Numbered from the stretch's first letter, positions 8,714-17,808 are shown. The stretch is 64,000 bases of DNA from Chlamydiales bacterium (GCA_024233495.1 JACKPM010000005.1:40101-104100), one strand, 5' to 3'. Translations and numbers: made by a program. The notes: generated by a model not told the origin, from the sequence alone.

Positions 8714-9861
8714 TACCGCATCTCCACTGCTTTGATCGCTCCCTCAGCCATCGTCTTTGCTGTTGTAATATTGAGCCCTGACTCACTGAGTACCCTCATC
8801 CCAGTCTCTACGTTGGTTCCCTCCATCCGCACAATGAGCGGCACTTTCAAATGCATCTCCTGGCACGCTTTCACCACGCCGTTGGCGAGCACACCGCAAT
8901 CCATGATGCCCCCAAAGATATTGACGAAGATCGCCTTCACATTGGGATCTGTGAGAATGATCTGAAACCCTTTTTCTACTTGCTCTTCTGTTGCACCTCC
9001 CCCTACGTCGAGGAAGTTCGCTGGCTCTCCGCCATAGTGGTGGATAATGTCCATTGTTGCCATTGCTAAACCTGCACCATTCACCAAACACCCAATGTCA
9101 CCATCAAGCCCAATATAGGCGAGATCAAACTTTTTCGCCTCTACCTCATTTGGATTCATTTGCGACGGGTCATAAAATTGCTGGAAGTCGGGATGACGAA
9201 AGAGCGCATCATCATCCACTGAAATCTTTGCATCGATGCACCAGAGCTGCCCCTCTTTTGTCAACACCATGGGGTTAATCTCAATCAAAGAAGCATCCGA
9301 CTCAATGAACGCTTTTGCCATGCCAGCAAAGATCTGCATCCCCTGCTTTGCTACTTCACCTTCCCAACCCATGAACTTTGCAAGCTCAATGAGCTGAAAA
9401 CCGCGGAGCGAACCATCCAATCCAAATGGCATCTGTAAAATCTTTGAAGAGTCGGTCTCCTCAATCTCCATTCCCCCTTCAGGAGAGATCATCAAGATGG
9501 GAACCCCCTTCGAACGGTCAATCAAACAGGCAGCATAATACTCTTTCTCAATTGTAACAGGCTGGGTGATCAACACTTTTGAGACATGGATCCCCTCTTT
9601 TCCAGTCTGCTTGGTGACCAGCTGCATGCCAATTAGCTCAGAGGCGTAGCGCACAATCTCTTCAGGATCCTTCCCAAACTTGACGCCCCCCGCCTTTCCA
9701 CGCCCACCAGCGTGTACCTGCACTTTCACTACACCCTCAGTGAGGTTAAGCTCCTCAATTGCGTCTTGCGCCTCCTCTACAGAGGTAGCAACAGCAAAGG
9801 GAGGAATCGGCAGCCCATACTTTAAAAGCAAATTTTTTGCTTGATACTCGTGAAAATTCAT
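8713..9861 (-). CDS. sucC: Succinyl-CoA ligase, beta subunit
   Basis: A 382-residue ATP-grasp subunit. It opens with [12 protein letters not shown], typical of SucC, and shows the nucleotide-binding glycine block [10 protein letters not shown] and the C-terminal LDVGGGA and NIFGGIMDC blocks that meet the alpha subunit. It is the first gene of a tightly packed sucC-sucD-M50 operon. Its start is close to a divergent promoter for ftsY, the two genes sharing a short intergenic space of about 57 bases. Confidence 0.96.
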   Translation of the reverse strand: MNFHEYQAKNLLLKYGLPIPPFAVATSVEEAQDAIEELNLTEGVVKVQVHAGGRGKAGGVKFGKDPEEIVRYASELIGMQLVTKQTGKEGIHVSKVLITQPVTIEKEYYAACLIDRSKGVPILMISPEGGMEIEETDSSKILQMPFGLDGSLRGFQLIELAKFMGWEGEVAKQGMQIFAGMAKAFIESDASLIEINPMVLTKEGQLWCIDAKISVDDDALFRHPDFQQFYDPSQMNPNEVEAKKFDLAYIGLDGDIGCLVNGAGLAMATMDIIHHYGGEPANFLDVGGGATEEQVEKGFQIILTDPNVKAIFVNIFGGIMDCGVLANGVVKACQEMHLKVPLIVRMEGTNVETGMRVLSESGLNITTAKTMAEGAIKAVEMR

Positions 9862-9885
9862 AGAGACCTCTACCTCTATATGTGG

Positions 9886-9891
9886 TATAAT
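9886..9891 (+). promoter_or_regulatory. Probable -10 box upstream of ftsY
   Basis: A perfect TATAAT lies 28 bases before the GTG start of ftsY, with a short leader and GGAG ribosome site in between. No convincing -35 hexamer is seen at 16-18 bases upstream, which is common for chlamydial sigma-66 promoters. Assigned by motif only. Confidence 0.4.
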
Positions 9892-9918
9892 GTTTTTTCT
9901 ATCAATGGAGAAATTGGT

Positions 9919-10764
9919 GTGTTTAAGTTTTTAGGGAAAAAATTCAAGGAATTATTTAAAGGGAAGGTAGACGAGGAGCAACTCGAGAAGCTCGAGCAGC
10001 TCTTCTATGAAGCTGACCTTGGCGCTCAAGCGAGCTCTGACCTCACTGACTTTGTGCGCTCCCTCTACAAGAAAAATAGCAAGATCACAGCTGATGAGAT
10101 TATTCAGGAGATCAAAAGGGAGCTCCTCTCCCAACTTAGCGGCATTGAGGTGCCTCCCTATGAAGAGGGAAAGCCGCATATCATCCTTATCGTGGGCGTC
10201 AACGGCAACGGGAAAACCACCACCATTGCGAAGCTTGCCAATCTCTACCGCTCTCAGGGAAAATCGGTGCTTGTGGGCGCAGCCGATACGTTTCGCGCTG
10301 CTGCCATCGACCAGCTCGAAATGTGGGCAAAAAGGCTCAACATAGAGATCGTAAAGGGAAAGCCGGGTGGTGATCCTGCAGCGGTCGCCTTCGACGCTGT
10401 GGCTGCTGCCAAAAGCCGCGGAATCGATATCGTGCTTATCGACACAGCAGGACGCCTACACACAAAAAACGACCTCATGCATGAGCTACAAAAAGTGCAC
10501 CGAGTGGCGAAACCACACGAAACACTCCTCGTCCTTGATGCTACGATTGGCCAAAATGGCGTGGAGCAAGCTGCAACCTTTCACAAGTTTACTCCCCTTT
10601 CAGGGCTTATCCTCACAAAGATCGATGGCACAGCTAAAGGGGGAACGGCTATTGCAATTCAGAAGAAGCTACAGTTGCCCATAAGGTATTTCGGCAGTGG
10701 CGAACAAGTGAGCGACTTTGCTCCTTTTGACGCCCAAACCTATATCAACAACTTGATCACATGA
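9919..10764 (+). CDS. ftsY: Signal recognition particle receptor FtsY
   Basis: The SRP receptor GTPase that docks ribosome-nascent chain complexes at the membrane. I chose the GTG at 9919 (protein begins with FKFLGKKFKELFKG after the initiator, 281 residues) because GGAG lies eight bases upstream; the longer frame from 9841 would overlap sucC and the TATAAT box. The N domain spans about residues 1-80, then the G domain with GVNGNGKTTTIAKLA (G1), DTFRAAA, DTAGR (G3) and TKIDGTAKGG (G4/G5). As in other chlamydial FtsY proteins, the acidic A domain is nearly absent. The next small gene overlaps its stop codon (ATGA). Confidence 0.95.
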   Translation: MFKFLGKKFKELFKGKVDEEQLEKLEQLFYEADLGAQASSDLTDFVRSLYKKNSKITADEIIQEIKRELLSQLSGIEVPPYEEGKPHIILIVGVNGNGKTTTIAKLANLYRSQGKSVLVGAADTFRAAAIDQLEMWAKRLNIEIVKGKPGGDPAAVAFDAVAAAKSRGIDIVLIDTAGRLHTKNDLMHELQKVHRVAKPHETLLVLDATIGQNGVEQAATFHKFTPLSGLILTKIDGTAKGGTAIAIQKKLQLPIRYFGSGEQVSDFAPFDAQTYINNLIT

Positions 10765-10973
10765 GACGAGTAGGGGGAACACCATTTTTTGACCGAGAAT
10801 TTTGTAGAGTGCTTGTGCCTTCTATCTGTATCCCCACAGCCCTCTTCCTCTTCTTTGTTCTGGTCATTGAGCAAGCTCACCTGAGCCGCTTGCAAAGCAA
10901 CCTTATTGGGTGTAGCTGTGTGCTTTTGATAACTGGAGGCATTTCCTCAATGCTCTTCCATAAGCCGCATTGA
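10761..10973 (+). CDS. Small membrane protein coupled to ftsY, hypothetical
   Basis: A 70-residue protein whose ATG overlaps the ftsY stop codon as ATGA, a typical sign of translational coupling. Two hydrophobic segments (around VLVPSICIPTALFLFFVLVI and LIGCSCVLLITGGISSML) are separated by a short charged loop, and both ends are basic. The overlap and the membrane pattern support a real gene. I do not recognise it. The gene-poor repeat region begins immediately after its stop codon. Confidence 0.5.
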   Translation: MRRVGGTPFFDREFCRVLVPSICIPTALFLFFVLVIEQAHLSRLQSNLIGCSCVLLITGGISSMLFHKPH

Positions 10974-11035
10974 AAAATGGGACCAACTGAACTCTAAGCA
11001 TAGCAAGACGCTCAGCGGGAAAATCAGCCACAAGG

Positions 11036-11225
11036 GCATTGTTCTCTAATCGCGCATAAGTCAACTATCATTTTCTTTTTTAAACCAAACTCACTCCATG
11101 TTCTCTACGGGATCTGCTAGGCCAAGCTTGTTGCTGGCGTCCCACTATACTTTGCGAATGTAGAGCTAGACCATGTTGAAAACGAACTCGAAGCTCAAAC
11201 AAAGCCACGTCTTAGCTCTTAGCAT
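11036..11225. repeat. Long inverted repeat D, left copy
   Basis: About 190 bp, from GCATTGTTCTC to CTTAGCAT, present again in inverted orientation at 12353-12542 with only about four mismatches. No open frame runs through it. The two copies bracket a segment of about 1.1 kb holding repeat fragments and a possible intron remnant. A 14-base sequence GTATCCGTTCAGTG directly follows this copy and reappears inverted just outside the right copy. Confidence 0.85.
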
Positions 11226-11258
11226 GTATCCGTTCAGTGAAAGAGAGGGGGCAAAATA

Positions 11259-11441
11259 GGCTGTGTTTCCAAAGTCCGAGAGGACGTGAAGTTGAATAGC
11301 CTTTCATTCATCGCGGCGAAGCCACTATGCCTTGAGAAGGTTGTCGAACCCTCCAAAGACTTATCCACATTGTCGAACCCCCCAAGCATTCAGTCAGGAC
11401 AAAATCAGCCGAAAAACTTCCAGAGATTGACTGATCTAACA
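11259..11441. repeat. Composite of repeat F end and repeat C fragment
   Basis: The first 22 bases (GGCTGTGTTTCCAAAGTCCG) are the terminus of repeat family F seen complete at 46821-46986. From about 11330 a family C segment follows (GAGAAGGTTGTCGAACCCTC, then the AAATCAGCCGAAAAACTTCC block), with an extra internal stretch of about 30 bases that partly repeats TTGTCGAACC. Similar family C sequence is at 13330, 44870, and more diverged at 33292 and 60400. No gene is seen here. Confidence 0.65.
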
Positions 11442-11599
11442 TACTGTAATCGCGCCAAAGATGAAAGGTCCCTCTGTTTAACTCGGTAGCCTGCTCTCCT
11501 GAGTCAACTATAAAGTTAAAACACTCAAAGAGGACAACCATGGAAACTATATCGATTAGATGTACTGAAAGAAACTCCATCTGCATCTCAACAAAAGGG

Positions 11600-12196
11600 A
11601 AATCATCTACGAAATGAAAAGACCCAAGTTGTTTATAAATTGAAGGCTCGTTGAAGAAAGCGGAAGTGGAAGCAAAACGGCGTAACAGAGCTGAAAAGAG
11701 GGTCGTTGTCTGTGGACGCTATGGGCAGTATGCAACCCCTAACAAGAATGATAAAAGAGCCTGAGGAATAGTCAAGCTCACGGCTATGTAGCCCGATCAA
11801 CCCAACAAGACGTCGATAGGCATGATGTTGACAGCCGTAAATGCTGTAGGCAAAGACGCACCTGAAAACCAACGGGTTACAAGGCCTGACAGTTCAGACA
11901 TCAGGCTCTCAACTTTACTAGTGAGTGAGAGTCTTAAACCTCCCTCACAAGTCAATTAGATCATATTGTGCATATGACCTGGACAAGGAGATTCTATTTA
12001 TCATCAAGATTGCTAGATGAAGAGTCAAACTTTATGACATCAGAGTCGGGATTACAGGTTGAGTGTTACAGAAACCATAGATTCTCGAGATGTGGAATTT
12101 GGGCATGACGCCTAGAGAATTCTCAGGAGAATCTGAGAAGAGAAGGATTTCAAATGACATAGTAGATGCGTTGTTTGTTAGTAGAGGCAAACGGTG
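11600..12196 (+). ncRNA. Possible 5' part of a group II intron (domains I-III), truncated
   Basis: This stretch has no open frame but looks like a conserved structured RNA: it contains strong local hairpins (CCTGACAGTTCAGACATCAGG; CTCTCAACTTT paired with a GAGTGAGAG stretch; GAATTCTCAGGAGAATCTGAG) and GA-rich linkers. It is followed directly by a short frame starting with ATG at 12197, as expected where an intron-encoded protein begins in domain IV. The resemblance to bacterial group IIB introns is from memory of their general look, not alignment. Domain V and the 3' end are not present; inverted repeat D begins 156 bases after the ATG. Confidence 0.35.
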
Positions 12197-12337
12197 ATGC
12201 CTGTACAAAATCTTGAGCAAAGCATATTAAAGAAAGAAGAAGGGATGAAAAAGGACGGTAGCCTAGGCAGAAAATTATCATATGTATTGATTACCAAGAA
12301 GAGTTTTTTGAGAGAGCCAGCGCCTAATGCAAATTAG
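12197..12337 (+). pseudogene. Truncated short frame, possible start of an intron-encoded protein
   Basis: A 46-codon frame beginning MPVQNLEQSILKKEEGMKKD and ending in TAG just before inverted repeat D. Its basic, helical N-terminus would suit the start of a group II intron reverse transcriptase, but no catalytic block is present, so the call rests on its position after the possible intron RNA. It may be non-functional debris. Confidence 0.3.
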
Positions 12338-12352
12338 AAAACCAAACACCGA

Positions 12353-12542
12353 ATGCTAAGAGCTAAGACGTGGCATTGTTTGAACTTCGAGTTCGTTTTC
12401 AACATGGTCTAGCTCTACATTCGCAAAGTATAGTGGGACGCCAGCAACAAGCTTGGCCTAGCAGATCCCGGAGAGAACACGGAGTGAGTTTGGTTTAAAA
12501 AAGAAAATGATAGTTGACTTATGCGCGATTAGAGAACAATGC
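12353..12542. repeat. Long inverted repeat D, right copy
   Basis: Inverted copy of 11036-11225, with about four differences over 190 bases (for example CTCCATGTTCTCTACGGG on the left against CTCCGTGTTCTCTCCGGG here). The high identity suggests recent duplication or gene conversion. Just outside it lies CACTGAACGGATAC, the inverse of the 14 bases found just inside the left copy. Confidence 0.85.
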
Positions 12543-12587
12543 ACCCCACTGAACGGATACAAAAATTCTAGCCCTAGCAACGAATAA

Positions 12588-13226
12588 CTACTGATCCTTT
12601 CGAACGATATTAGGCTGAAGAAGCACAGTATTTGGGATCATTGATAAGTATCTTCTAGCTAAATCATCGATTTCTTGACTTTTAGTTCTTTTAGGGATAT
12701 TTTCTAACTTTAAATACGAGAGAATCGCTTCATCACGAAGAGTAAGAGTAGCATGCACGTCAAGGCAGTGCTCTTTAGCCTGATTCAACAAAGTGAAACC
12801 TTCTCTACATAAACCGCATTCTTGGAGGACTTTTCGCGAAGGATGTTTGGTTACTATATGACGGGCAACATGATTACCATATTCGCAATCAGTTCGATTT
12901 GATCGATCTAATGTTTTGTTACAATCGCCACAATTCCAGCTTTCTGAATGCGTATCTACAAGATGGTCACAGAAGTCTTTTTTAGATGTAAAAGTAGTGA
13001 TATTGCAAGTTTTGCATGCGTATCTCATTCTCGTACGGCTAGCGCTTCTACGAAAAGTGAGATTCTCTTGTGAAGAAGAACCGCTATTTTTCAATACAGC
13101 TGCTGAAGCTGCTGAGCCTGATGGAGGTTGCACGGGTGGAAAAGGAAGTTGCACCGGTGGAAAAGGAAGTTGCACCGGTGGAAAAGGAGGTTGCACTCCT
13201 GGAATTTCTTTAGAAAACCATACCAT
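12588..13226 (-). CDS. C2H2-zinc-finger-like protein with Pro-rich repeats (eukaryote-like, effector candidate)
   Basis: A 212-residue protein that I cannot assign to a bacterial family. Residues 11-33 are three copies of a seven-residue unit of the type QLPFPPV, encoded by nearly identical 21-base DNA repeats. A Ser/Ala/Arg-rich linker follows, then three Cys/His clusters resembling C2H2 fingers: C71-C74-H88-H93, C99-C102 with H119-H123-H128, and C137-C140-H153-H158. The C-terminal 50 residues are helical with a basic end. There is no signal peptide or membrane segment. Proline repeats plus zinc fingers are typical of eukaryotic nuclear proteins, so a host-directed effector is a fair guess. 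The gene stands alone in a repeat-rich region, suggesting transfer. Confidence 0.6.
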   Translation of the reverse strand: MVWFSKEIPGVQPPFPPVQLPFPPVQLPFPPVQPPSGSAASAAVLKNSGSSSQENLTFRRSASRTRMRYACKTCNITTFTSKKDFCDHLVDTHSESWNCGDCNKTLDRSNRTDCEYGNHVARHIVTKHPSRKVLQECGLCREGFTLLNQAKEHCLDVHATLTLRDEAILSYLKLENIPKRTKSQEIDDLARRYLSMIPNTVLLQPNIVRKDQ

Positions 13227-13329
13227 GCCTTACACTGTAGGGCTCAGAATTGTTTTTTTCAAGAAAGAGTAAAGATAACATCGATAATTCCAACATCATG
13301 GTCTGCGCTCCAGGGCAAGAAAAGCGGTG

Positions 13330-13470
13330 GTGACTTCCGACGAGATCCGTAGTGTCCCCCGACGGTTTGTGACAACGACTAGGCATCGAGAAGGTTGTCG
13401 AACCCTCCAAGCATTCAGTCAGGACAAAATCAGCCGAAAAACTTCCAGAGATTGACTGATTCAACAATGC
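13330..13470. repeat. Repeat family C, copy 2
   Basis: About 140 bp. It reads inward from GCATTGTTGAATCAGTCAAT on the minus strand through the GGAGGGTTCGACAACCTTCT core to the GACACTACGGATCTCGTCGG block. The same order of blocks is found on the plus strand at 44870-45053 and in part at 11330-11441. The minus-strand frame of 85 codons through it is regarded as incidental because it continues into unrelated sequence. Confidence 0.7.
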
Positions 13471-13548
13471 ACGTACAAGCTACATCGCTAGTTCACTCTG
13501 CCCAACGCATACGAATGCTTTCACAAATCTCAAAATTTAGAAGCAATC

Positions 13549-13683
13549 TAGATGGTGACGTCAAATTTTCTCTTTTGTCAGCCGGATCTTTTCTGCCAAA
13601 ATGCGCTCACTCAACCTCGGAAGTAGCGCTTTGGCTAGAAAATCTCTCGCTTCACAAAGGAGAAAATTTGACGACACCATCTA
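13549..13683. repeat. MITE-like palindromic element, family B copy 2 (internally deleted)
   Basis: A 135-bp version of family B, with intact ends (TAGATGGTGACGTCAAATTT and AAATTTGACGACACCATCTA). It lacks about 30 internal bases and lies in the opposite internal orientation to copy 1. TA is present on both sides. It lies 63 bases from the 3' end of the BI-1 gene and close to repeat C copy 2. Confidence 0.85.
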
Positions 13684-13746
13684 GAAAGTTGAGCTGGGGG
13701 AACTTTGCCTTAAACTACCCCGCATCGTAACCATTAACTGCCAAGA

Positions 13747-14460
13747 CTATCTGCGATTGCCGCTCGAAAAGATCTGGAGAAGGTACCAGAAGATCATGAT
13801 GACATTAATGTACATCTTAAGCGCCATGATCATTGAGAGCTTATAAGAGAGCGCGGAATTCACATCAGCTTGCATGCTAAAGCTCTTGATCGTCTGCGCA
13901 TCATATGCTGTCAAGCCCACGAAGATCGCTAGACCAATCCAGCTGATCACAAGATGCATCAACGTGATGGGCATGAAGAATGAGAGGATAAAGCAAAGAA
14001 GACTCACTGCAATCAACCCGAGAAGGCCCATCGTCAAGATGCGCCCCATGCTAGTCAAATCGTTCTTTGTGAAAATGCCGTAGAGAGTGGCAGCTCCAAA
14101 GACGCCAGAAGCCGTTGCAAAAGCGGCCCAAATCACCTGCCCCCCATACGCATAGGCGAAGGCGGGTAAGAGAGTGCCAAACAAGATTCCTTGCATTCCT
14201 GAGTAGGTAAGGAACAGGCCAATCACTCCTGGAACTGATAGGCGCTGCAAGCGGAAGTTGATCACCATCGCCACACCAAGTGTTGCGAATGACCACACCC
14301 ACCAAAAAGGCATCAGCTTGATGAACAGCCCAGTTGCATAGACCAGAAACGCTACCACAGCAGTGAAGGCAAGTCCGATTGCCATCCAGCCATACACTCT
14401 TGTAGAGAACGTGCCCACTGAACGTGCATCTTGAACATAGTCGCGATCGTAGATACCCAT
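13747..14460 (-). CDS. BAX inhibitor-1 family membrane protein (YccA/YbhL type)
   Basis: A 237-residue protein with about seven membrane segments, matching the Bax inhibitor-1 / TMBIM family. The start at 14460 has a clear AGGAGG site. The family's C-terminal block is seen as GLTAYDAQTIKSF, with the conserved Asp in TAYDAQ. Family members act as calcium leak channels in eukaryotes; in bacteria, YccA modulates the FtsH protease. Presence between ftsY and tyrP matches the yccA gene (CT819) order in Chlamydia. Whether it acts only in the bacterium cannot be told. It forms a probable operon with tyrP 34 bases upstream. Confidence 0.9.
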   Translation of the reverse strand: MGIYDRDYVQDARSVGTFSTRVYGWMAIGLAFTAVVAFLVYATGLFIKLMPFWWVWSFATLGVAMVINFRLQRLSVPGVIGLFLTYSGMQGILFGTLLPAFAYAYGGQVIWAAFATASGVFGAATLYGIFTKNDLTSMGRILTMGLLGLIAVSLLCFILSFFMPITLMHLVISWIGLAIFVGLTAYDAQTIKSFSMQADVNSALSYKLSMIMALKMYINVIMIFWYLLQIFSSGNRR

Positions 14461-14494
14461 ATTTTCCTCCTATTTTGAACCCCATTATAGAGGA

Positions 14495-15667
14495 TCACCC
14501 TATTTTTGCAAACATGGCGCTAACAACAACTATAATAAAAATTGCCATCAATGTGAGAAGAGGCCAGCCGCCACCGAGCAACTGTTCCCCCTCTTTCTTC
14601 AAAATATATCTACCAGAAAATGCCATTGTGATTGGCAAAAGGCCTAGCAAAATAGCGCAACCAAAGCCGCCACCGTAGCTCAATGCATTCAAAAAAAGAC
14701 ATGGATTTGTCATTGCCACAACAGTGCTTGGAGCAAAAATCAATGTCGCTAAAAACAGCTTCCCGCCAACACTTTTTTTGATATTAAAACCATCCGCCAA
14801 AAAGTCCAGTAGACCAAGCGTTACACCTAAAAAGCTCGTCACAATCGCAAAGAAGGCAAAAAACTCCCCTACCGTGTAGAGCCAAGAAAGGTGCAATGTT
14901 GCCTTCAAAGGGTAGACAGCTGACTGCCCTAACTTCTGCGCTACCTCAAGCCCTGGTAGAGGCACCACACCCAAAATCAAAATCTCCCAGACGATATAGA
15001 GACAAAAAGGCAAGCTGCTCCCCCACAAAATGGCTCGCTTCACACGCTTTGAATCGCGCCCCAAATAGTTCGTCAATGTGGGCACGAGCCCCTGAAAGCC
15101 AAACGACGTGAAAATAACGGGAATCGCGAGCAACATATGCGACCAGTCCATGTGCTGTAAAAGCTCACCGCGCACACGCCCTACTCCCGAGAAGAAAAAA
15201 AGGAAGAAGGAGAGGAAAAGCCCCACCATTAACACCCAATTGAGGCGGTCAACAGCTTTCGGCCCCACCACCACAAAAGGAGCAAAAATCGCCACAAAAA
15301 TGAGCGGCGTGACCCATCTGGGCACACCCACTAAAACATCGGAGACTAAATTGCCTCCGGCAGAGGTATATGCAATTGTTAAAGAGTAAAAGAGGAATAA
15401 ATAGAGACACCAAGCCACGAGCTGCCCGGGCATACCCAGTGTCAGCTTAGCCATTGAAACGATGTTGTTCTCCTCTTTTTGCCAAAGAAAAATTTCAGCA
15501 AAAAGAAATCCCGTCCCTACCATAAAAAGCCAGCAGATCAGGAAGACTAAAACAGAGGGCCAAAAGCCCACAGCAGCTGTTAATACGGGGAGAGCAAGCA
15601 TGCCACCCCCAATCGCCGTCCCTGCTACGAGGAGAGCCCCTCCCCAAAGGTGTCCATGTGTTTTCAT
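14495..15667 (-). CDS. tyrP: Aromatic amino acid transporter (TyrP, HAAAP family)
   Basis: A 390-residue permease with about eleven membrane segments. The N-terminal substrate-binding motif GTAIGGGMLALPV is intact, as in proton-coupled tyrosine/tryptophan carriers of the hydroxy and aromatic amino acid permease family. It likely imports tyrosine or tryptophan from the host. Chlamydia has two adjacent tyrP genes (CT817/CT818) at this position; only one is present here. The gene lies between glmS and the BI-1 gene, with a family A repeat on its upstream side. Confidence 0.92.
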   Translation of the reverse strand: MKTHGHLWGGALLVAGTAIGGGMLALPVLTAAVGFWPSVLVFLICWLFMVGTGFLFAEIFLWQKEENNIVSMAKLTLGMPGQLVAWCLYLFLFYSLTIAYTSAGGNLVSDVLVGVPRWVTPLIFVAIFAPFVVVGPKAVDRLNWVLMVGLFLSFFLFFFSGVGRVRGELLQHMDWSHMLLAIPVIFTSFGFQGLVPTLTNYLGRDSKRVKRAILWGSSLPFCLYIVWEILILGVVPLPGLEVAQKLGQSAVYPLKATLHLSWLYTVGEFFAFFAIVTSFLGVTLGLLDFLADGFNIKKSVGGKLFLATLIFAPSTVVAMTNPCLFLNALSYGGGFGCAILLGLLPITMAFSGRYILKKEGEQLLGGGWPLLTLMAIFIIVVVSAMFAKIG

Positions 15668-15737
15668 TCAAAACACTATACATTAATACCCTTTTTTAGC
15701 CCAATCTGCTGTGAGCTACACAGCGCTTTGGGCTCAA

Positions 15738-15899
15738 TATAGTCAAATCGGTTGAAATTTTTACAAATTCGTGCCAGATGGCAAAGCCAAAGTAAGCGCA
15801 AAGTTCCACTTAGACCATTTATGGTCTATGAGAACGAGCGCAATCTTTGGTAAAACCAAATGGTATGATTTTGTAAAATTTTCAACCGATTTGACTATA
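15738..15899. repeat. MITE-like palindromic element, family A copy 3
   Basis: About 162 bp, with ends TATAGTCAAATCGG and CCGATTTGACTATA, each including the flanking TA. The inner palindrome around AGACCATTTATGGTCT is intact. It lies between the tyrP start and the glmS stop. Confidence 0.87.
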
Positions 15900-15984
15900 C
15901 GTGCTGGGCTCTAGCTAAGCATGGCGTCGCTTTCTTGTGAAATTTCATGAACTCTCTGAACAAAAAATCATTTTGGCAGGATTC

Positions 15985-17808
15985 TTATTCGACAGTAACT
16001 GACTTAGCAAGGTTGCGCGGTTGGTCGATCTCGGTGCCGCGGCTGGCAGCTGCATGATACGCAAAAAGCTGCGAAGCGATTGTGGAAAGAATGGGTGCAA
16101 GCTCATCAATCGTGGGGGGCACCCAAATAATATCATCTGAGACGTCACGAATGAGCATCGCATCTTTTGGAGCAATGCAAAGAACTTTGCCGTGCCGCGC
16201 TTTCACTTCACGTAGATTCCCTTCAAGCTTCTGCAAGGTGAGCATATCGGCACCAAAGGCAACGGTAGGGCAACTCTCATCAATCAATGCAATGGGGCCG
16301 TGTTTCATCTCTCCAGCAGCGTAGCCATTTGCATTGATATAAGCGATCTCTTTAAGCTTGAGCGCTCCTTCAAGCGCTGTTGGGAACATGTACCTTCTTC
16401 CCAAAAAGAAGAAGTTGTCGTGCTTCCCATACTCATGCGCAAGAGCTGCAATCTCCTTTTCTTGCGCGAGCACCAGCTCTGCTTGCGCAGGAAGCGCTGT
16501 GAGAGCTTCTAAATACTCTTGCCCCTTTTGTACACTGCAACTGCGCATGCGCGCCATTTTGAGCGCAAATAAAAAGAGCACAATCACTTGAGAAGTAAAA
16601 GCTTTAGTCGAAGCGACACCAATTTCAGGACCTGCTCGGAGGAAAAGGCAACTATCCACTTTTCGTGAGAGCGTCGAGCCTTGTACATTGCAAATGCCAA
16701 CGATTTTGGCTCCTTTCTCTTTGAGCTCTTGCATAGCAGCAAGTGTGTCAGCAGTTTCTCCTGATTGACTGATCGCCACCACAAGGGTATTCGGACGCAC
16801 AATTGGATTGCGATAGCGGTATTCAGACGAGATTTCAACATCAGTTGGAATGCGTGCAATCTCTTCAAGCATGTAAGACGCTAGAAGACCAGCGTGGTAA
16901 GAGGTGCCACAGGCAAGGATGACAATGCGTTCTACCTTCTTAAGTTCGCTATCTGGAATAGTGAGCTCGTCAAGAATCGCACTGCCATGCTCCATAGAAT
17001 AGCGAGAAGCGAAGGCGTTGCGGATTGTTTGCTTCTGCTCGTGAATCTCCTTGTGCATGAAGTGAGAGAACTCCCCCTTCTCAGCTAAGTCAGCCTCATG
17101 TGAAAGCTCTTCGATCTTTTTATCGATGGGTTGTGTTGTCGCGTCGTAAACTTGCACAGAGTTTTCAGTAATAGAGGCCACCTCAGCCGCTTGGAGATAG
17201 ATTACTTTGCGCGTATACTTCATGAAAGAGCGCGCATCTGACGAGAGGTAGACGCCATCCTCAGCGATTCCAATCGCAAGGGGGCTCTCTTTTGCTGCTG
17301 CAATCATTTGATCGGGATGGCTTTTGTGAATCACAGCGACAGCAAAAGCGCCTTGTAAATTTGCAAGCGCTGCTTGTACAGCTTCCAGTAGACCACCCTT
17401 GTAGCAAAAGCCGATGAGCTTGGCAATCACTTCGGTATCTGTCTCTGAGGCGAATTTTATCCCCTGATCTTGCAAATAGCGGCGCACTTGGTCGTGATTC
17501 TCAATGATGCCGTTATGCACAACAGCGATATGGCCTTGTCGATCAAAGTGCGGGTGCGCATTCTCTTGTGACGGCTTGCCGTGCGTTGCCCACCTAGTGT
17601 GTGCAATGGCAATATGACAGTCAGGATGTGGTGTGAGTACTTTTTCTAACTCATTCACTTTGCCCACACGCTTTTCTGTGTAGAGCTTTCCTTTTAAAAT
17701 GCCTGCAATTCCAGCAGAGTCGTATCCACGGTACTCTAGCCAATGAATCCCCTCCATCACAATGGGGATTGCCTCTCGCTTTCCTACATAACCGGAGATG
17801 CCACACAT
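15985..17808 (-). CDS. glmS: Glucosamine--fructose-6-phosphate aminotransferase (isomerizing)
   Basis: A 607-residue enzyme that makes glucosamine-6-phosphate from fructose-6-phosphate and glutamine, the first step towards UDP-GlcNAc for lipid A and peptidoglycan. I start it at the ATG at 17808 so that the mature N-terminal Cys of MCGISGYVG becomes the glutaminase nucleophile; GGAG lies just upstream. The glutaminase domain covers residues 1-240. Two SIS sugar domains follow (LACGTSYHAGL, SQSGETADTLAA), and the family ending KSVTVE is present. The start overlaps glmM by 25 bases, so the two are coupled. Confidence 0.97.
   Translation of the reverse strand: MCGISGYVGKREAIPIVMEGIHWLEYRGYDSAGIAGILKGKLYTEKRVGKVNELEKVLTPHPDCHIAIAHTRWATHGKPSQENAHPHFDRQGHIAVVHNGIIENHDQVRRYLQDQGIKFASETDTEVIAKLIGFCYKGGLLEAVQAALANLQGAFAVAVIHKSHPDQMIAAAKESPLAIGIAEDGVYLSSDARSFMKYTRKVIYLQAAEVASITENSVQVYDATTQPIDKKIEELSHEADLAEKGEFSHFMHKEIHEQKQTIRNAFASRYSMEHGSAILDELTIPDSELKKVERIVILACGTSYHAGLLASYMLEEIARIPTDVEISSEYRYRNPIVRPNTLVVAISQSGETADTLAAMQELKEKGAKIVGICNVQGSTLSRKVDSCLFLRAGPEIGVASTKAFTSQVIVLFLFALKMARMRSCSVQKGQEYLEALTALPAQAELVLAQEKEIAALAHEYGKHDNFFFLGRRYMFPTALEGALKLKEIAYINANGYAAGEMKHGPIALIDESCPTVAFGADMLTLQKLEGNLREVKARHGKVLCIAPKDAMLIRDVSDDIIWVPPTIDELAPILSTIASQLFAYHAAASRGTEIDQPRNLAKSVTVE

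Noticed and set aside
9841..9918. Longer ftsY frame starting at 9841
   Set aside because: It overlaps sucC and would place the TATAAT box inside the gene; the GTG at 9919 has a proper ribosome site.
13210..13467. 85-codon minus-strand frame beginning with the repeat C sequence
   Set aside because: Its first half lies in repeat C and its end overlaps the zinc-finger gene start in another frame; no ribosome site, and similar frames occur in other repeat copies only by repetition.
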